Assembly (NCBI RefSeq): GCF_026283925.1
Contig: NZ_JAPDPF010000015.1
Location: 1 to 58,415, forward strand
DNA: 58,415 bases
Source of the DNA: Dyella halodurans
GTDB taxonomy: Bacteria > Pseudomonadota > Gammaproteobacteria > Xanthomonadales > Rhodanobacteraceae
Direction: 5' to 3'
In this document: in pieces, positions 44,734-53,358 of the stretch
How the letters are laid out: each line of letters starts with the position of its first letter
Position numbering within the stretch: position 1 is the first letter of the stretch
Program-made: the position numbers and the translations under genes
Notes under the pieces: generated by a model
The model's input: only the letters and a program-made list of their open reading frames with translations
Database searches by the model: none
What the model was told of the DNA's origin: nothing

Positions 44734-46173
44734 ATGTCACTCGTTATCAATACCAACATCTCGTCGCTGATGGCGCAGAACAACCTGACCAAGTCGCAGA
44801 GTGCCTTGTCTTCGGCCACTCAGCGCCTGTCGTCGGGCCTGAAGATCAACAGCGCGGCCGACAACGCGGCCGGCTTCGCCATTTCGCAGCGCTATACCAC
44901 GCAGATTGGCGGCCTGACCCAGGCCAGCGCGAACGCCAGCGACGCCATCAACCTGGCGCAGACCGCCGGTTCGGCGCTCGACCAGGTCACCTCTAACCTG
45001 CAGGCGATCCGTGACCTGGCCGTGCAGTCGGCCAACGGCACCTACACGGCCACCGACCGCGCGTCGATCGACCAGGAAGTGCAGCAGCGCCTGGCGGAAA
45101 TCACCCGTATCGCCAACCAGACCACGTTCAACGGTTCGAACGTGCTGGACGGCTCGATGAAGACCAAGAGCTTCCAGATCGGCGCCTCCGTCGGTCAGAC
45201 CATCAGCGTGAGCCTGGGCACCAGCGTGAAGGCCAGCGCCGTGGGCCAGGTGGCGGAAGTGTCGACCGGCAGCATCAACACCGGTACCGGCTTCACCCTG
45301 GCTTCCGGCGCCCTGACCGTGAACGTCAACGGTACCGGCCCGGTCAGCGTCGCCGCCGGCACCTACAAGACCGTGGCCAGCTTGGCGTCTGCCATCAATA
45401 CGGCGGCCGGCAGCAATATCGCGGCAGTCGATGCCACCACGGGCGAGCTCAAGGTTACCGGTCCCACCGGTGGTGTGACGTTCGCTGGTGCCGCTCAGGC
45501 GACCTTGGGTCTGCCGTCGGCCAACATTGCCGCTGCAGGCACGGGCGCATCGACGACGGCTGTAGCCTCCACCGGCGATCCGTCCAACGAGACCCTCACC
45601 ATCAACGGCACGAAGGTCAGCCTGGCCGGCGCGCAGAGCCTGCAGGATGTGTCCGACGCGATCAATGCGGCCGGTATTTCGGGCGTCAGCGCCGCAGTGA
45701 ACGGCAACGGCAATGGCCTGAATTTCTATTCGTCCTCTGCGCTGACAATCAGCGATACCGTGGGTACCTCGAACGTGGCTGGCTCGATCATCGGCGCCAA
45801 CGCGACGAACGCAAACACGGGTGCGGCCTTCGCGTCCACCAACACGGCTGCCACCGGCGGTTCGCTGGCGACGGGTAACGTGCAGACGGTGGACAGTGCG
45901 AACGACCTGATCTCGCGCGTCGACGTGGCCTTGCAGACGGTCAGCAACTTCGCGGCGCAGCTGGGCGCGGTGCAGAACCGCTTCCAGTCCACCATCTCCA
46001 CGGTGGCGGCGCAGACCACCAACCTGCAGGCCTCGCAGTCGACCATCCAGGACGCGGACTTCGCGGCCGAGACGGCGAACATGAGCAAGGCCAATGTGTT
46101 GCAGCAGGCGGGCATCTCGGTGCTGGCGCAGGCCAACTCGAACCCGCAGCAGGTGCTGAAGCTGTTGCAGTAA
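44734..46173 (+). CDS. fliC: Flagellin 2
   Basis: This 479-residue flagellin is a tandem paralogue of the one at 42863. The first 169 and last 105 residues are identical, though the DNA carries scattered synonymous differences. The middle is 13 residues longer and diverged, apart from a shared segment (SDAINAAGISGVSAAVNGNG). It is built into the same filament or gives an alternative surface. It has its own FliA promoter. Confidence 0.97.
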   Translation: MSLVINTNISSLMAQNNLTKSQSALSSATQRLSSGLKINSAADNAAGFAISQRYTTQIGGLTQASANASDAINLAQTAGSALDQVTSNLQAIRDLAVQSANGTYTATDRASIDQEVQQRLAEITRIANQTTFNGSNVLDGSMKTKSFQIGASVGQTISVSLGTSVKASAVGQVAEVSTGSINTGTGFTLASGALTVNVNGTGPVSVAAGTYKTVASLASAINTAAGSNIAAVDATTGELKVTGPTGGVTFAGAAQATLGLPSANIAAAGTGASTTAVASTGDPSNETLTINGTKVSLAGAQSLQDVSDAINAAGISGVSAAVNGNGNGLNFYSSSALTISDTVGTSNVAGSIIGANATNANTGAAFASTNTAATGGSLATGNVQTVDSANDLISRVDVALQTVSNFAAQLGAVQNRFQSTISTVAAQTTNLQASQSTIQDADFAAETANMSKANVLQQAGISVLAQANSNPQQVLKLLQ

Positions 46174-46182
46174 CGGACGCAA

Positions 46183-46216
46183 GCGACGCTGCGACTCTCC
46201 CGGGTCGCAGCGTCGC
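46183..46216 (+). terminator. Conserved hairpin after flagellin 2
   Basis: GCGACGCTGCGA (46183-46194) pairs with TCGCAGCGTCGC (46205-46216), a perfect 12-bp stem. After flagellin 1 one C:G pair stands where this copy has T:A, so pairing is conserved while sequence changed. No T run follows, so it may be a transcript-end or stability hairpin rather than a classic terminator. Confidence 0.5.
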
Positions 46217-46369
46217 GCGACCGGTTCTACCGGCGGGCGGTTGGCTATCCCAACCGCCCGCTGCTACGGGAGCCACCGGCAAAGTCCTTGGGTAACGAGG
46301 GTTTTGCCGGGGGCTCGGAGCCCCCCGTCAGACGACGGGGCCTATTCGGGAAATTGATAAGGCAGTGCG

Positions 46370-47875
46370 ATGACCACGTCCAGCGCCACATCCGGCAGCA
46401 GCTTGAGTTCGCTGCTCAGTCAGCTCACCGGCAGCACGAGCACCGGTTCCAGCTCCAGCAGTTCGTCAAGCAGTTCTTCCAGCAGCTCGTCCTCGACTAG
46501 CTCAGCCGGCGGCACCATCACTTCGCTGGGTATCGGCTCGGGCCTGGACGTGAACTCCATCGTCACCGCCCTGGTGAATGCACGCCAGGCGGCGCCGCAG
46601 CAGCAGATCACCGACCAGACGAACCAGATCAACAGCACCCTGGGCGGACTCAACTCGCTCAGCTCGGTGCTGAGCCAGTTGCAGAGCTCGCTGGCGACGC
46701 TGACCTCGATCAACACGTTCAGCAGCTACAACGCCACGCTGACCCCGACCGGTGGCAGCGCGAGCATTGGTGCCGCGACCACCATGTCCAGCGCGCAGCC
46801 CGGAACCTACACGGTTGCCGTGAGCCAGCTGGCCACCGCGCAGCAGCGCGCGAGCGGCACGTTCTCGTCCACGGCCGCCGTCGGCGCCGGTACGCTGAAC
46901 GTCACCGTCGGTTCGAGCACGATGAATATCAGCGTGTCGGCCACCAACACCTTGTCGGACATCGCCTCGGCCATCAACAGTTCGTCCTCGAATCCTGGCG
47001 TGACGGCCACGATCATCAATGGCGTGAATGGCCAGCAGTTGATGCTCAGCTCGAGCAAGACCGGCGTGGCCAACGCATTTTCGATCAGCGCCAGCAGCGG
47101 CAGCGACAGCGGTCTGCAGTCCCTGGCCACGACGCTGAATACCGCAGGAAGCAACGAAGCGGTCGATGCGAAGTTGACGATCAACGGCATCGCCGTCGAC
47201 AGCCCAACCAATGCCGTGTCGGGAGCGATGGATGGCGTCACGCTCAACCTGACTTCCACCGGCACCAACACCTTGACGGTGTCGCGGGACAATACCGCGG
47301 CGCAAAGCGCGATCCAGGGTTTTGTCACCGCTTACAACAGCTATGTAAGCACGGCGTCTTCGCTGTCCAGCTACGACACCACCAGTGGCTCGGCCGGCGT
47401 CCTGCTTGGCGACGCCACGTTGACGTCAGTGCAACGCCAGATTGCCTCGGTGCTGAGCAACTCGGTCAAGGGCAATAGCATTGGCACGCTGGCGAATCTG
47501 GGTATTACGCGGCAGGCGGATGGTACGTTGAGCGTCGATTCGACGAAGCTGAATGCCGCTTTGTCCACGAATTCCAGTGCCGTGCAGAATCTGTTCAATG
47601 GCACCACCGGATACGCGACCACCTTAAATACGGCCCTCACTGCCTATACGCAGAGCAACGGCGTCATCGGCGCACGGGTTACCAGTCTCAACGGCCAGTT
47701 GACTCAGCTCGGTACCCAGCAAACCGCGCTGAATGCCCGCATGGCGACGTATCAGAAACAGCTGCAAACCCAGTACACCGCACTGGACACCATGATGTCC
47801 CAGCTCAACAACACCAGCAGCTACCTGACCACGGCGCTTGCGCAGCTGACCAACTCCAGCAGCTCGAAGAACTAA
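46370..47875 (+). CDS. fliD: Flagellar filament cap protein FliD
   Basis: This 501-residue protein has the FliD N-terminal motif SLGIGSGLDVNSIVTALVNA and later APQQQITDQTNQINSTLGGL, and the C-terminal RMATYQKQLQTQYTALDTMM, SQLNNTSSYLTTAL. The start of the motif is preceded by about 54 extra residues including a run of about 20 Ser (about residues 24-44), an unusual low-complexity extension. FliD caps the filament and assists flagellin folding. It lies before fliS and FliT-like, the usual order. Confidence 0.94.
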   Translation: MTTSSATSGSSLSSLLSQLTGSTSTGSSSSSSSSSSSSSSSSTSSAGGTITSLGIGSGLDVNSIVTALVNARQAAPQQQITDQTNQINSTLGGLNSLSSVLSQLQSSLATLTSINTFSSYNATLTPTGGSASIGAATTMSSAQPGTYTVAVSQLATAQQRASGTFSSTAAVGAGTLNVTVGSSTMNISVSATNTLSDIASAINSSSSNPGVTATIINGVNGQQLMLSSSKTGVANAFSISASSGSDSGLQSLATTLNTAGSNEAVDAKLTINGIAVDSPTNAVSGAMDGVTLNLTSTGTNTLTVSRDNTAAQSAIQGFVTAYNSYVSTASSLSSYDTTSGSAGVLLGDATLTSVQRQIASVLSNSVKGNSIGTLANLGITRQADGTLSVDSTKLNAALSTNSSAVQNLFNGTTGYATTLNTALTAYTQSNGVIGARVTSLNGQLTQLGTQQTALNARMATYQKQLQTQYTALDTMMSQLNNTSSYLTTALAQLTNSSSSKN

Positions 47876-47891
47876 GCCAAGGATAGCGACG

Positions 47892-48320
47892 ATGAGCTAC
47901 GGATACATGCGCAACGCCAGCGCGGCCTACCAGGACACCAGTGCACGCGGTAGCGTCGAAGGCGCCGATCGCCACCAGCTGACCACCATGCTGTACGACG
48001 GCATGGTCGACCGCATCAATCAGGCGCGCGGCGCCATGCGCCGCGGCGACGTGCCCGCCAAGGGCACCCATTTCGCACGTGCCTTCGCGATCCTGGGCGA
48101 GTTGCGCGGCAGCCTGGATCACGAGGCTGGCGGGGCCTTGGCCACGCGTCTTGATTCGCTGTACGACTACATCGCCCGCCGCCTGCTGCAAGCGCAGCTC
48201 AACGACGACGAACGGGCGCTGGACGAAGTCATCGACCTGATCAACCCGGTGCGCGACGCGTGGCGACAAATCCGTGACACCTACCTGGCATCGCAGGCCA
48301 GCACGGGTACGGCAGCGTGA
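47892..48320 (+). CDS. fliS: Flagellin export chaperone FliS
   Basis: This 142-residue helical protein shows AYQDTSARGSVEGADRHQLT, MLYDGMVDRINQARGAMRRG and LYDYIARRLLQAQLNDDERA, all typical of FliS. It binds the C-terminus of flagellin to prevent early polymerisation. It follows fliD by 16 bp and overlaps the next start (GTGATG). Confidence 0.95.
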   Translation: MSYGYMRNASAAYQDTSARGSVEGADRHQLTTMLYDGMVDRINQARGAMRRGDVPAKGTHFARAFAILGELRGSLDHEAGGALATRLDSLYDYIARRLLQAQLNDDERALDEVIDLINPVRDAWRQIRDTYLASQASTGTAA

Positions 48321-48616
48321 TGGCCGGCGCGGTCGAACCCGGTGATGTCCTCGACGTCAGTGCGCACATGCTGGCCTCGGCGCGCGCAGGTGCCTGGGAT
48401 CAGGTGACGACGCAGAGCGCGGAGCGCGATCGCCTGCTGCGCCTCCTGCCATTGGCCGACGCGTCTGCCGCGGAAACGATGAAGACCTTGTTGGCGCACA
48501 ACGAGGAGGTCAAGAGCCTGGTGGCCAAGGCGCGCGATGACCTTGGCGAGGCGCTTGGCCAGCATCGGCATTCGCACCGCGCCCTCAATGCCTATTGGCA
48601 TGCCGCCATCGATTGA
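48320..48616 (+). CDS. fliT: FliT-like flagellar chaperone
   Basis: This 98-residue helical protein (ATG at 48320, overlapping the fliS stop) has MLASARAGAWDQVTTQSAER, DRLLRLLPLA and EVKSLVAKARDDLGEALGQH. Size, helix pattern and the place after fliS fit FliT, the chaperone for FliD; the sequence itself is only weakly conserved, so the call rests on position as well. Confidence 0.75.
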   Translation: MAGAVEPGDVLDVSAHMLASARAGAWDQVTTQSAERDRLLRLLPLADASAAETMKTLLAHNEEVKSLVAKARDDLGEALGQHRHSHRALNAYWHAAID

Positions 48617-48714
48617 CGCGGGGTTGTTGCGGCAACCCTGGCAGAAGCGCGCATAATTTCCTTAGGCAGGGCGGCCAGCATGGTTGCCCGTGAGCCGCAC
48701 CGATCGAGGGGCAT

Positions 48715-49272
48715 ATGCAAGACGATTCCTGGCAGGCGTTTTCCGAGCGGGTCACCTATGAAGATGGCCTGCACGCGAGCTGCGTGGCCACATCCTCCCC
48801 GATCGGAGACTTGCAGCTGATCGCCTTGCGCGAGCGCAACCTGAACGTGCTCGGCACGCTGGCCGCGTTTGGCGAGCGGCGCAGTGAATCCAGCGACGAC
48901 GAGAGCCCGATGACGCAGGAAATGCTGCGCCTGGACAACAAGCTCAACGTCATGATGGCCATGCTCGACCAGTTGCTCCAGCGAGGCGCCGAGTTGCCGC
49001 CGCGCCAGTTCATTCGATTCAACGCGGTCGGCGCCCTGTTGCCGACCACGCTGTGGCCGGCCCATGCGGCGAGCGGATGGTTGAAGCTGCACTTCGACGG
49101 ATGCATGGCCTTGCCACTGGAGCTTCCGGCACGACTCGTGCAAGAACGTGATGGTGATCACGTTTTCGTGGCCTTCGAATCCCTGGGTGACGCGACGTGT
49201 GACGCACTTGAGCGGCTCGTGTTTCGCCATCACCGACGCAAAGTGGCAGAAAGTCGTCAGGCCTCCGTGTAA
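48715..49272 (+). CDS. PilZ-like c-di-GMP-associated protein
   Basis: This 185-residue protein has an N-terminal segment, a central coiled helix (EMLRLDNKLNVMMAMLDQLL) and a beta-rich C-terminal part (RQFIRFNAVGALLP, GWLKLHFDGCMALPLELPAR, HVFVAFESLGDATCDALERL). This resembles the atypical PilZ proteins with a helical insert encoded in flagellar clusters of Xanthomonas. The RxxxR and D/NxSxxG motifs of classical PilZ are not complete, so c-di-GMP binding is uncertain. It lies between fliT and fleQ and begins 98 bp after fliT. Confidence 0.65.
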   Translation: MQDDSWQAFSERVTYEDGLHASCVATSSPIGDLQLIALRERNLNVLGTLAAFGERRSESSDDESPMTQEMLRLDNKLNVMMAMLDQLLQRGAELPPRQFIRFNAVGALLPTTLWPAHAASGWLKLHFDGCMALPLELPARLVQERDGDHVFVAFESLGDATCDALERLVFRHHRRKVAESRQASV

Positions 49273-49646
49273 GTGCTTTCTTACGACGACTGCTTTATGT
49301 GACCGCTATCACGTTACGAAAAGTCGGCGCGAAAATTCTTTGACGCAGATCTCGGTCGGGTGCCGCTTCCGGTCACTTTTCACGCGCTTGCATGCGCGCC
49401 AATTGCCCAATGGATTCAGTGGCATGCGGCATACCTTTGCGCATTCCGCAGGGCCTTGCGCGCACATGTGACGCAGACCGGCACGAGCGCTGACCATCGG
49501 ACGACGAAATTCCGCCCTGTGCTGGCCTTCTTCTTGCTGAATGACTCCTGAGAGCCGCAGTAGCCGGCGGCGGAATATCGACATGCGAGTCGCGCAGTCG
49601 AGGGTTAGGGGTCCTACCGATGAAGCAGCACGCACGAGAGTCATAC
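49273..49646 (+). other. Upstream region of fleQ
   Basis: This 374-bp gap has no gene. It contains the CRP/Clp-like palindrome at 49298-49313 and should hold the fleQ promoter. An in-frame ATG at 49620 could extend FleQ by nine residues. Confidence 0.5.
49298..49313 (+). promoter_or_regulatory. CRP/Clp-like binding site upstream of fleQ
   Basis: TGTGACCGCTATCACG fits TGTGA-N6-TCACA at 9 of 10 fixed positions. In Xanthomonas the CRP homologue Clp controls motility genes and responds to c-di-GMP (established knowledge). Its role here is inferred from position. Confidence 0.55.
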
Positions 49647-51071
49647 ATGGGCAAGTTCGACGTACTGGTGATCGAATCCGATCACCGCAGGGCGGAGTCG
49701 GTCGTTTCGGCGCTGCAATTCCTCGGCTATCGCCCGCAGCGTGGTGAAGATTGTGCCGAAGTGGAGCAGGCGACCCATGCGTGGCGCGCGGTTTATGTGG
49801 GCAATGTCGCCGACGCTGTGGAAGCCGAGCGCCAGTTCGCCTTGCTGGGTGGCGATGCAGGGCATGCGCAGGTACTGCTGGCCGCCGATTCCGAATGGGC
49901 GTCGCGGCTGGCCGCGAATTCATCGCCGTTCGCGGCGCGCGTGGGCGTCATCGAATTTCCTCTTCGCTATGAACAGCTTACCGATGCCTTGCGCGGCCCG
50001 CAGGCGCAGGCCGGCGCCCGTCGCAGCGAAGTGCGCCTGGTCGGCAGCTCGGGTCCCATGGCCAGCGTGAATGCGCTGGTTCGCCAGGTGGCGCCGTTCG
50101 ATTCCAGCGTGCTGGTGCTGGGGGAATCGGGTACCGGCAAGGAGATGGTGGCGCGCAGTATCCATGAGTGTTCGTCCCGCCGCGACCAACCGTTCGTCGC
50201 GATCAATTGCGGCGCGATTCCGGCCGAACTGCTTGAAAGTGAATTGTTTGGCCACGAGAAGGGCGCGTTCACCGGCGCCATCAGCACCCGCAAGGGTCGC
50301 TTCGAGATGGCCGAGGGCGGCACCCTGTTCCTCGACGAAATCGGCGACATGAGCCTGCCGATGCAGGTCAAGCTGTTGCGCGTGCTGCAGGAGCGTGCCT
50401 TCGAACGCGTCGGCAGCAACCGCACCCAGCGCTGCGACGTCCGCATCATTGCGGCGACGCATCGCAACCTGGAGGCGGCCATAGCCGATGGTCGGTTCCG
50501 CGAGGATCTGTTTTATCGCCTGAGCGTGTTTCCGCTGGAGATGCCGGCGCTGCGCGAGCATCTGGACGATTTGCCGGAACTGGTGGCCGAGTTCAACCAG
50601 CGCCTGTCGCGTCGCGGCCTCTCCGGTGTTCGCTTCAGCGCGGGCGCCATGCATGCGCTGCACGGTTACACCTGGCCGGGCAACGTGCGCGAGCTCTACA
50701 ACCTGGTCGAACGCCTCTCCATCCTGTACCCGCACAGCGAGGTCCGGGTAAGCGATCTGCCGGAAAAATATCGCGGCCAGCAAATCATCGAGGAAGTGCG
50801 CGGCACTGCCTTGCTGTCGCTGATGGTGGGGCAGTCGAGCGTGATGTCCGAGCCGATGGCGGTGGTGCAGTCCGATTCGCTGGTGATGTTGCCGGAAGGC
50901 GGGCTCGATCTGAAGGATCACCTGGCGGACATCGAAGTGGGCTTGATCCGTCAAGCGCTTGACGTCACCGGTGGCGTCGTCGCGCACGCGGCGAAATTGT
51001 TGCGCATGCAGCGCACGACCCTGGTGGAGAAGCTGCGCAAGTACGGCTTGCAGCCGAGCTTGCAGGCCTGA
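49647..51071 (+). CDS. fleQ: Flagellar sigma-54 activator FleQ
   Basis: This 474-residue protein has an N-terminal FleQ-type receiver-like domain (1-125) without a normal phosphoacceptor, a central AAA+ domain with Walker A GESGTGKE (159-166), the sigma-54 contact loop GAFTGA (206-211), Walker [13 protein letters not shown] and the R-finger region, then a C-terminal Fis-type helix-turn-helix ([33 protein letters not shown]). It activates sigma-54 flagellar promoters, three of which are visible in the window. The ATG at 49647 (MGKFDVLV) is chosen because it directly precedes the receiver domain; 49620 is an alternative. Confidence 0.93.
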   Translation: MGKFDVLVIESDHRRAESVVSALQFLGYRPQRGEDCAEVEQATHAWRAVYVGNVADAVEAERQFALLGGDAGHAQVLLAADSEWASRLAANSSPFAARVGVIEFPLRYEQLTDALRGPQAQAGARRSEVRLVGSSGPMASVNALVRQVAPFDSSVLVLGESGTGKEMVARSIHECSSRRDQPFVAINCGAIPAELLESELFGHEKGAFTGAISTRKGRFEMAEGGTLFLDEIGDMSLPMQVKLLRVLQERAFERVGSNRTQRCDVRIIAATHRNLEAAIADGRFREDLFYRLSVFPLEMPALREHLDDLPELVAEFNQRLSRRGLSGVRFSAGAMHALHGYTWPGNVRELYNLVERLSILYPHSEVRVSDLPEKYRGQQIIEEVRGTALLSLMVGQSSVMSEPMAVVQSDSLVMLPEGGLDLKDHLADIEVGLIRQALDVTGGVVAHAAKLLRMQRTTLVEKLRKYGLQPSLQA

Positions 51072-51089
51072 TGACGCAAGGTTCAGGCA

Positions 51090-51105
51090 TGGCACGGCTT
51101 GTGCA
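51090..51105 (+). promoter_or_regulatory. Sigma-54 promoter of the fliE operon
   Basis: TGGCACGGCTTGTGCA has the exact -24 half TGGCACG and GG-N10-GC spacing; the -12 half is GTGCA rather than TTGCA. It ends 39 bp before the fliE start codon and should drive fliEFGHIJK under FleQ. Confidence 0.82.
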
Positions 51106-51144
51106 TTTACAGCTCAGTTTCCCGTCACGCGTTGGAATTCCGTC

Positions 51145-51468
51145 ATGACCCAGATCGACGTCAACAGCCTGCTGTCGCAGATGCGCCAGTTGTCTTCGCA
51201 AGCGACTTCAGCCGAGCAATCGTTCACGGCGGCGACGCCCGCACAAACGGATTTTTCCAGCCTGCTGAAGCAATCCATTTCCTCGGTCAGTGACACGCAG
51301 ATGGAAGCCGGCCGCCTGGCCGCCAGTTTCGAGCGCGGCGAGCCGGGGGCCGATCTCGGTCGCACCATGGTCGCCGTGCAAAAGGCCGATCTGTCGTTGA
51401 ACACGCTGACCCAGGTGCGCAACAAGCTCGTCGACGCCTACAACAACATCATGAATATGCCGGTCTGA
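51145..51468 (+). CDS. fliE: Flagellar MS-ring/rod adaptor FliE
   Basis: This 107-residue protein from the ATG at 51145 has the FliE pattern: TDFSSLLKQSISSVSDTQME, AGRLAASFERGEPGADLGRT, MVAVQKADLSLNTLTQVRNK and the end LVDAYNNIMNMPV. FliE links the MS ring to the rod. Longer in-frame extensions upstream run into fleQ and are rejected. A sigma-54 site precedes it. Confidence 0.95.
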   Translation: MTQIDVNSLLSQMRQLSSQATSAEQSFTAATPAQTDFSSLLKQSISSVSDTQMEAGRLAASFERGEPGADLGRTMVAVQKADLSLNTLTQVRNKLVDAYNNIMNMPV

Positions 51469-51516
51469 CCGATTCCATGACGCCGCCCTCCCTTCCCCAG
51501 AGCACGAGCAGTCTTC

Positions 51517-53211
51517 ATGGCCGATAACGCCCTAGCGACCACCGACGAAAAGGCCGGTGCTCGCCTGGATCTCAAACAGCTTGCCCGCACGCCGGCAACG
51601 CGTCAGCTGTTGCTGCTTTTCGGTGTCGCGGGCGCGGTCGCGCTTGGCGTGGCCGTGGTGCTGTGGTCGCGTGGCCCGAATTACGGTCTGCTGTATGCCG
51701 GCCTCGAACAGAAGGATGCGGCTGCCGTCACGCAGTCGCTGCAGGCGTCCAACACGCCGTACACGCTGGGTCCTGATGGCAATTCGATCATGGTGCCGGC
51801 CTCCGACCTGGCGGCGATTCGCCTGAAGCTCGCCGCGCAGGGTTTGCCGCAGGGCAGTGCTGCCAGCACGACCGTGCCGGGTAGCGATTCCCCGTTTGGC
51901 ATGAGCGACTTGGCCGAGCGCACGCGCTACCAGCAGATGCTGGAGACGGACCTGGGCAACACCATTGCTGGCCTGCAGTCGGTACGCGCGGCCAGGGTGC
52001 ATCTGGCGCTGCCGAAGCCATCGGCGTTCATTCGCGACAGTCACGAGGCCAGCGCGTCGGTGCTGGTCACGCTGTATCCGGGGCGCCAGCTCGATGCGAG
52101 CCAGGTGGCGGCAATCGTGCACCTGGTTGCCTCCAGCGTTCCCAATCTCGATCCCAAACAGGTGTCGGTGGTCGACCAGCAAGGCCAGCTGCTGACCAGC
52201 ACGGATCCAGGTGGCGCCAGCGCGGTGGGCGATACGCGCCTGCGCCTGGCGACGCGCATCGAGAACACCTATGCGCAACGCATCGAAGAACTGCTGACGC
52301 CCCTGGTTGGGCCGGGCAAGGTGCGCGCGCAGGTCTATGCAGACCTGGATTTCAGCGAGACCGAGAAGGCCACCGAAACCTATGGTCACGAACACCCCGC
52401 CTTGCGCAGTGAACAGACCAGCAGCGAGCAGCGCACCGGCAGCGCCAGCGATGGCGGCATTGCCGGGGCACTGAGCAACCAGCCGCCGAATGCGGTGGCG
52501 CAGCCGACGGCTGCGCGCCCAGCCGCGGGCAAGGCGCCCGGCAAGGCCGGTGCTGCGACGACCGCAGAGCAGTCCAATGGACCGGGCGAGACCACCAGCA
52601 GCGCCACGCGCAACTACGAACTGGATCGCACCATCAGCCACGTCAGCGATCCGGCCGGCCGGCTGGCCCGCCTCACCGTGGCGGTGGTGGTCGACAACAA
52701 GAGCGTGCCGGGCGAGAAGGGCAACAAGAGCGTGCCGTTCACCCCGCAGGAACTGGAACACCTGACCACGCTGGCGCGCAATGCCGTGGGTTACAACGAG
52801 GCTCGCGGCGACAACGTCAGCGTGATCAACCAGCCGTTCCATCAGGATGTCGCCGGCGATGCCGCGCCGCCGCCGATGGCGTTCTGGGAACGGCCCGGCA
52901 TGCTCGACCTGATCAAGCAGGGCATCGGCGTGCTGATTGCGTTGCTGGTGGCGTTTGGCCTGCTGCGGCCACTGCTGCGTGGCCTGAACCGTGCACCGGC
53001 ACCGGGGCAGGGCCTCGCGCTGGCCCAGCAGCCGGCGCCGTCGACGATTTCCGTGCGCGTGGACGACGAAGACGATGATATGGCACGCCTCGCCGTGCCG
53101 CCGGCGATCGCCTACGAACAGCGCATCGGGCTGGCGCGCCGCATGGTCAGCGAGAATCCAAAACATGTGGCGCAGGTCGTCAAGAATTGGGTGATCGAAG
53201 ATGGTGGCTGA
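51517..53211 (+). CDS. fliF: Flagellar MS-ring protein FliF
   Basis: This 564-residue protein has a membrane segment at about 31-49 (LLLLFGVAGAVALGVAVVLW) and another near 465-485 (IGVLIALLVAFGLLRPLL). Between them lie the ring-building motifs YAGLEQKDAAAVTQSLQA, ERTRYQQMLETDLGNTIAGL and RVHLALPKPSAFIRD; a Pro/Ala-rich linker precedes the C-terminal FliG-binding tail. It follows fliE by 48 bp. Confidence 0.96.
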   Translation: MADNALATTDEKAGARLDLKQLARTPATRQLLLLFGVAGAVALGVAVVLWSRGPNYGLLYAGLEQKDAAAVTQSLQASNTPYTLGPDGNSIMVPASDLAAIRLKLAAQGLPQGSAASTTVPGSDSPFGMSDLAERTRYQQMLETDLGNTIAGLQSVRAARVHLALPKPSAFIRDSHEASASVLVTLYPGRQLDASQVAAIVHLVASSVPNLDPKQVSVVDQQGQLLTSTDPGGASAVGDTRLRLATRIENTYAQRIEELLTPLVGPGKVRAQVYADLDFSETEKATETYGHEHPALRSEQTSSEQRTGSASDGGIAGALSNQPPNAVAQPTAARPAAGKAPGKAGAATTAEQSNGPGETTSSATRNYELDRTISHVSDPAGRLARLTVAVVVDNKSVPGEKGNKSVPFTPQELEHLTTLARNAVGYNEARGDNVSVINQPFHQDVAGDAAPPPMAFWERPGMLDLIKQGIGVLIALLVAFGLLRPLLRGLNRAPAPGQGLALAQQPAPSTISVRVDDEDDDMARLAVPPAIAYEQRIGLARRMVSENPKHVAQVVKNWVIEDGG

Positions 53212-53358
53212 TGACTCGCGCATCACGCCATCGCGTGCCGCTGGCATGGCGTGGCTTCGGAAAGCGCCCGCATGGTCGATATGCCCTAGGAACGCCGCGC
53301 GCATCGCCGCGGCACATCGACCCGGTAAGGGCACCCCATCAAGCGGGCGGAACGGACT

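Noticed and set aside
44737..46182. 481-codon minus-strand open frame opposite flagellin 2
   Set aside because: Antisense shadow of the flagellin gene; a shorter version lies opposite flagellin 1 with the same composition.
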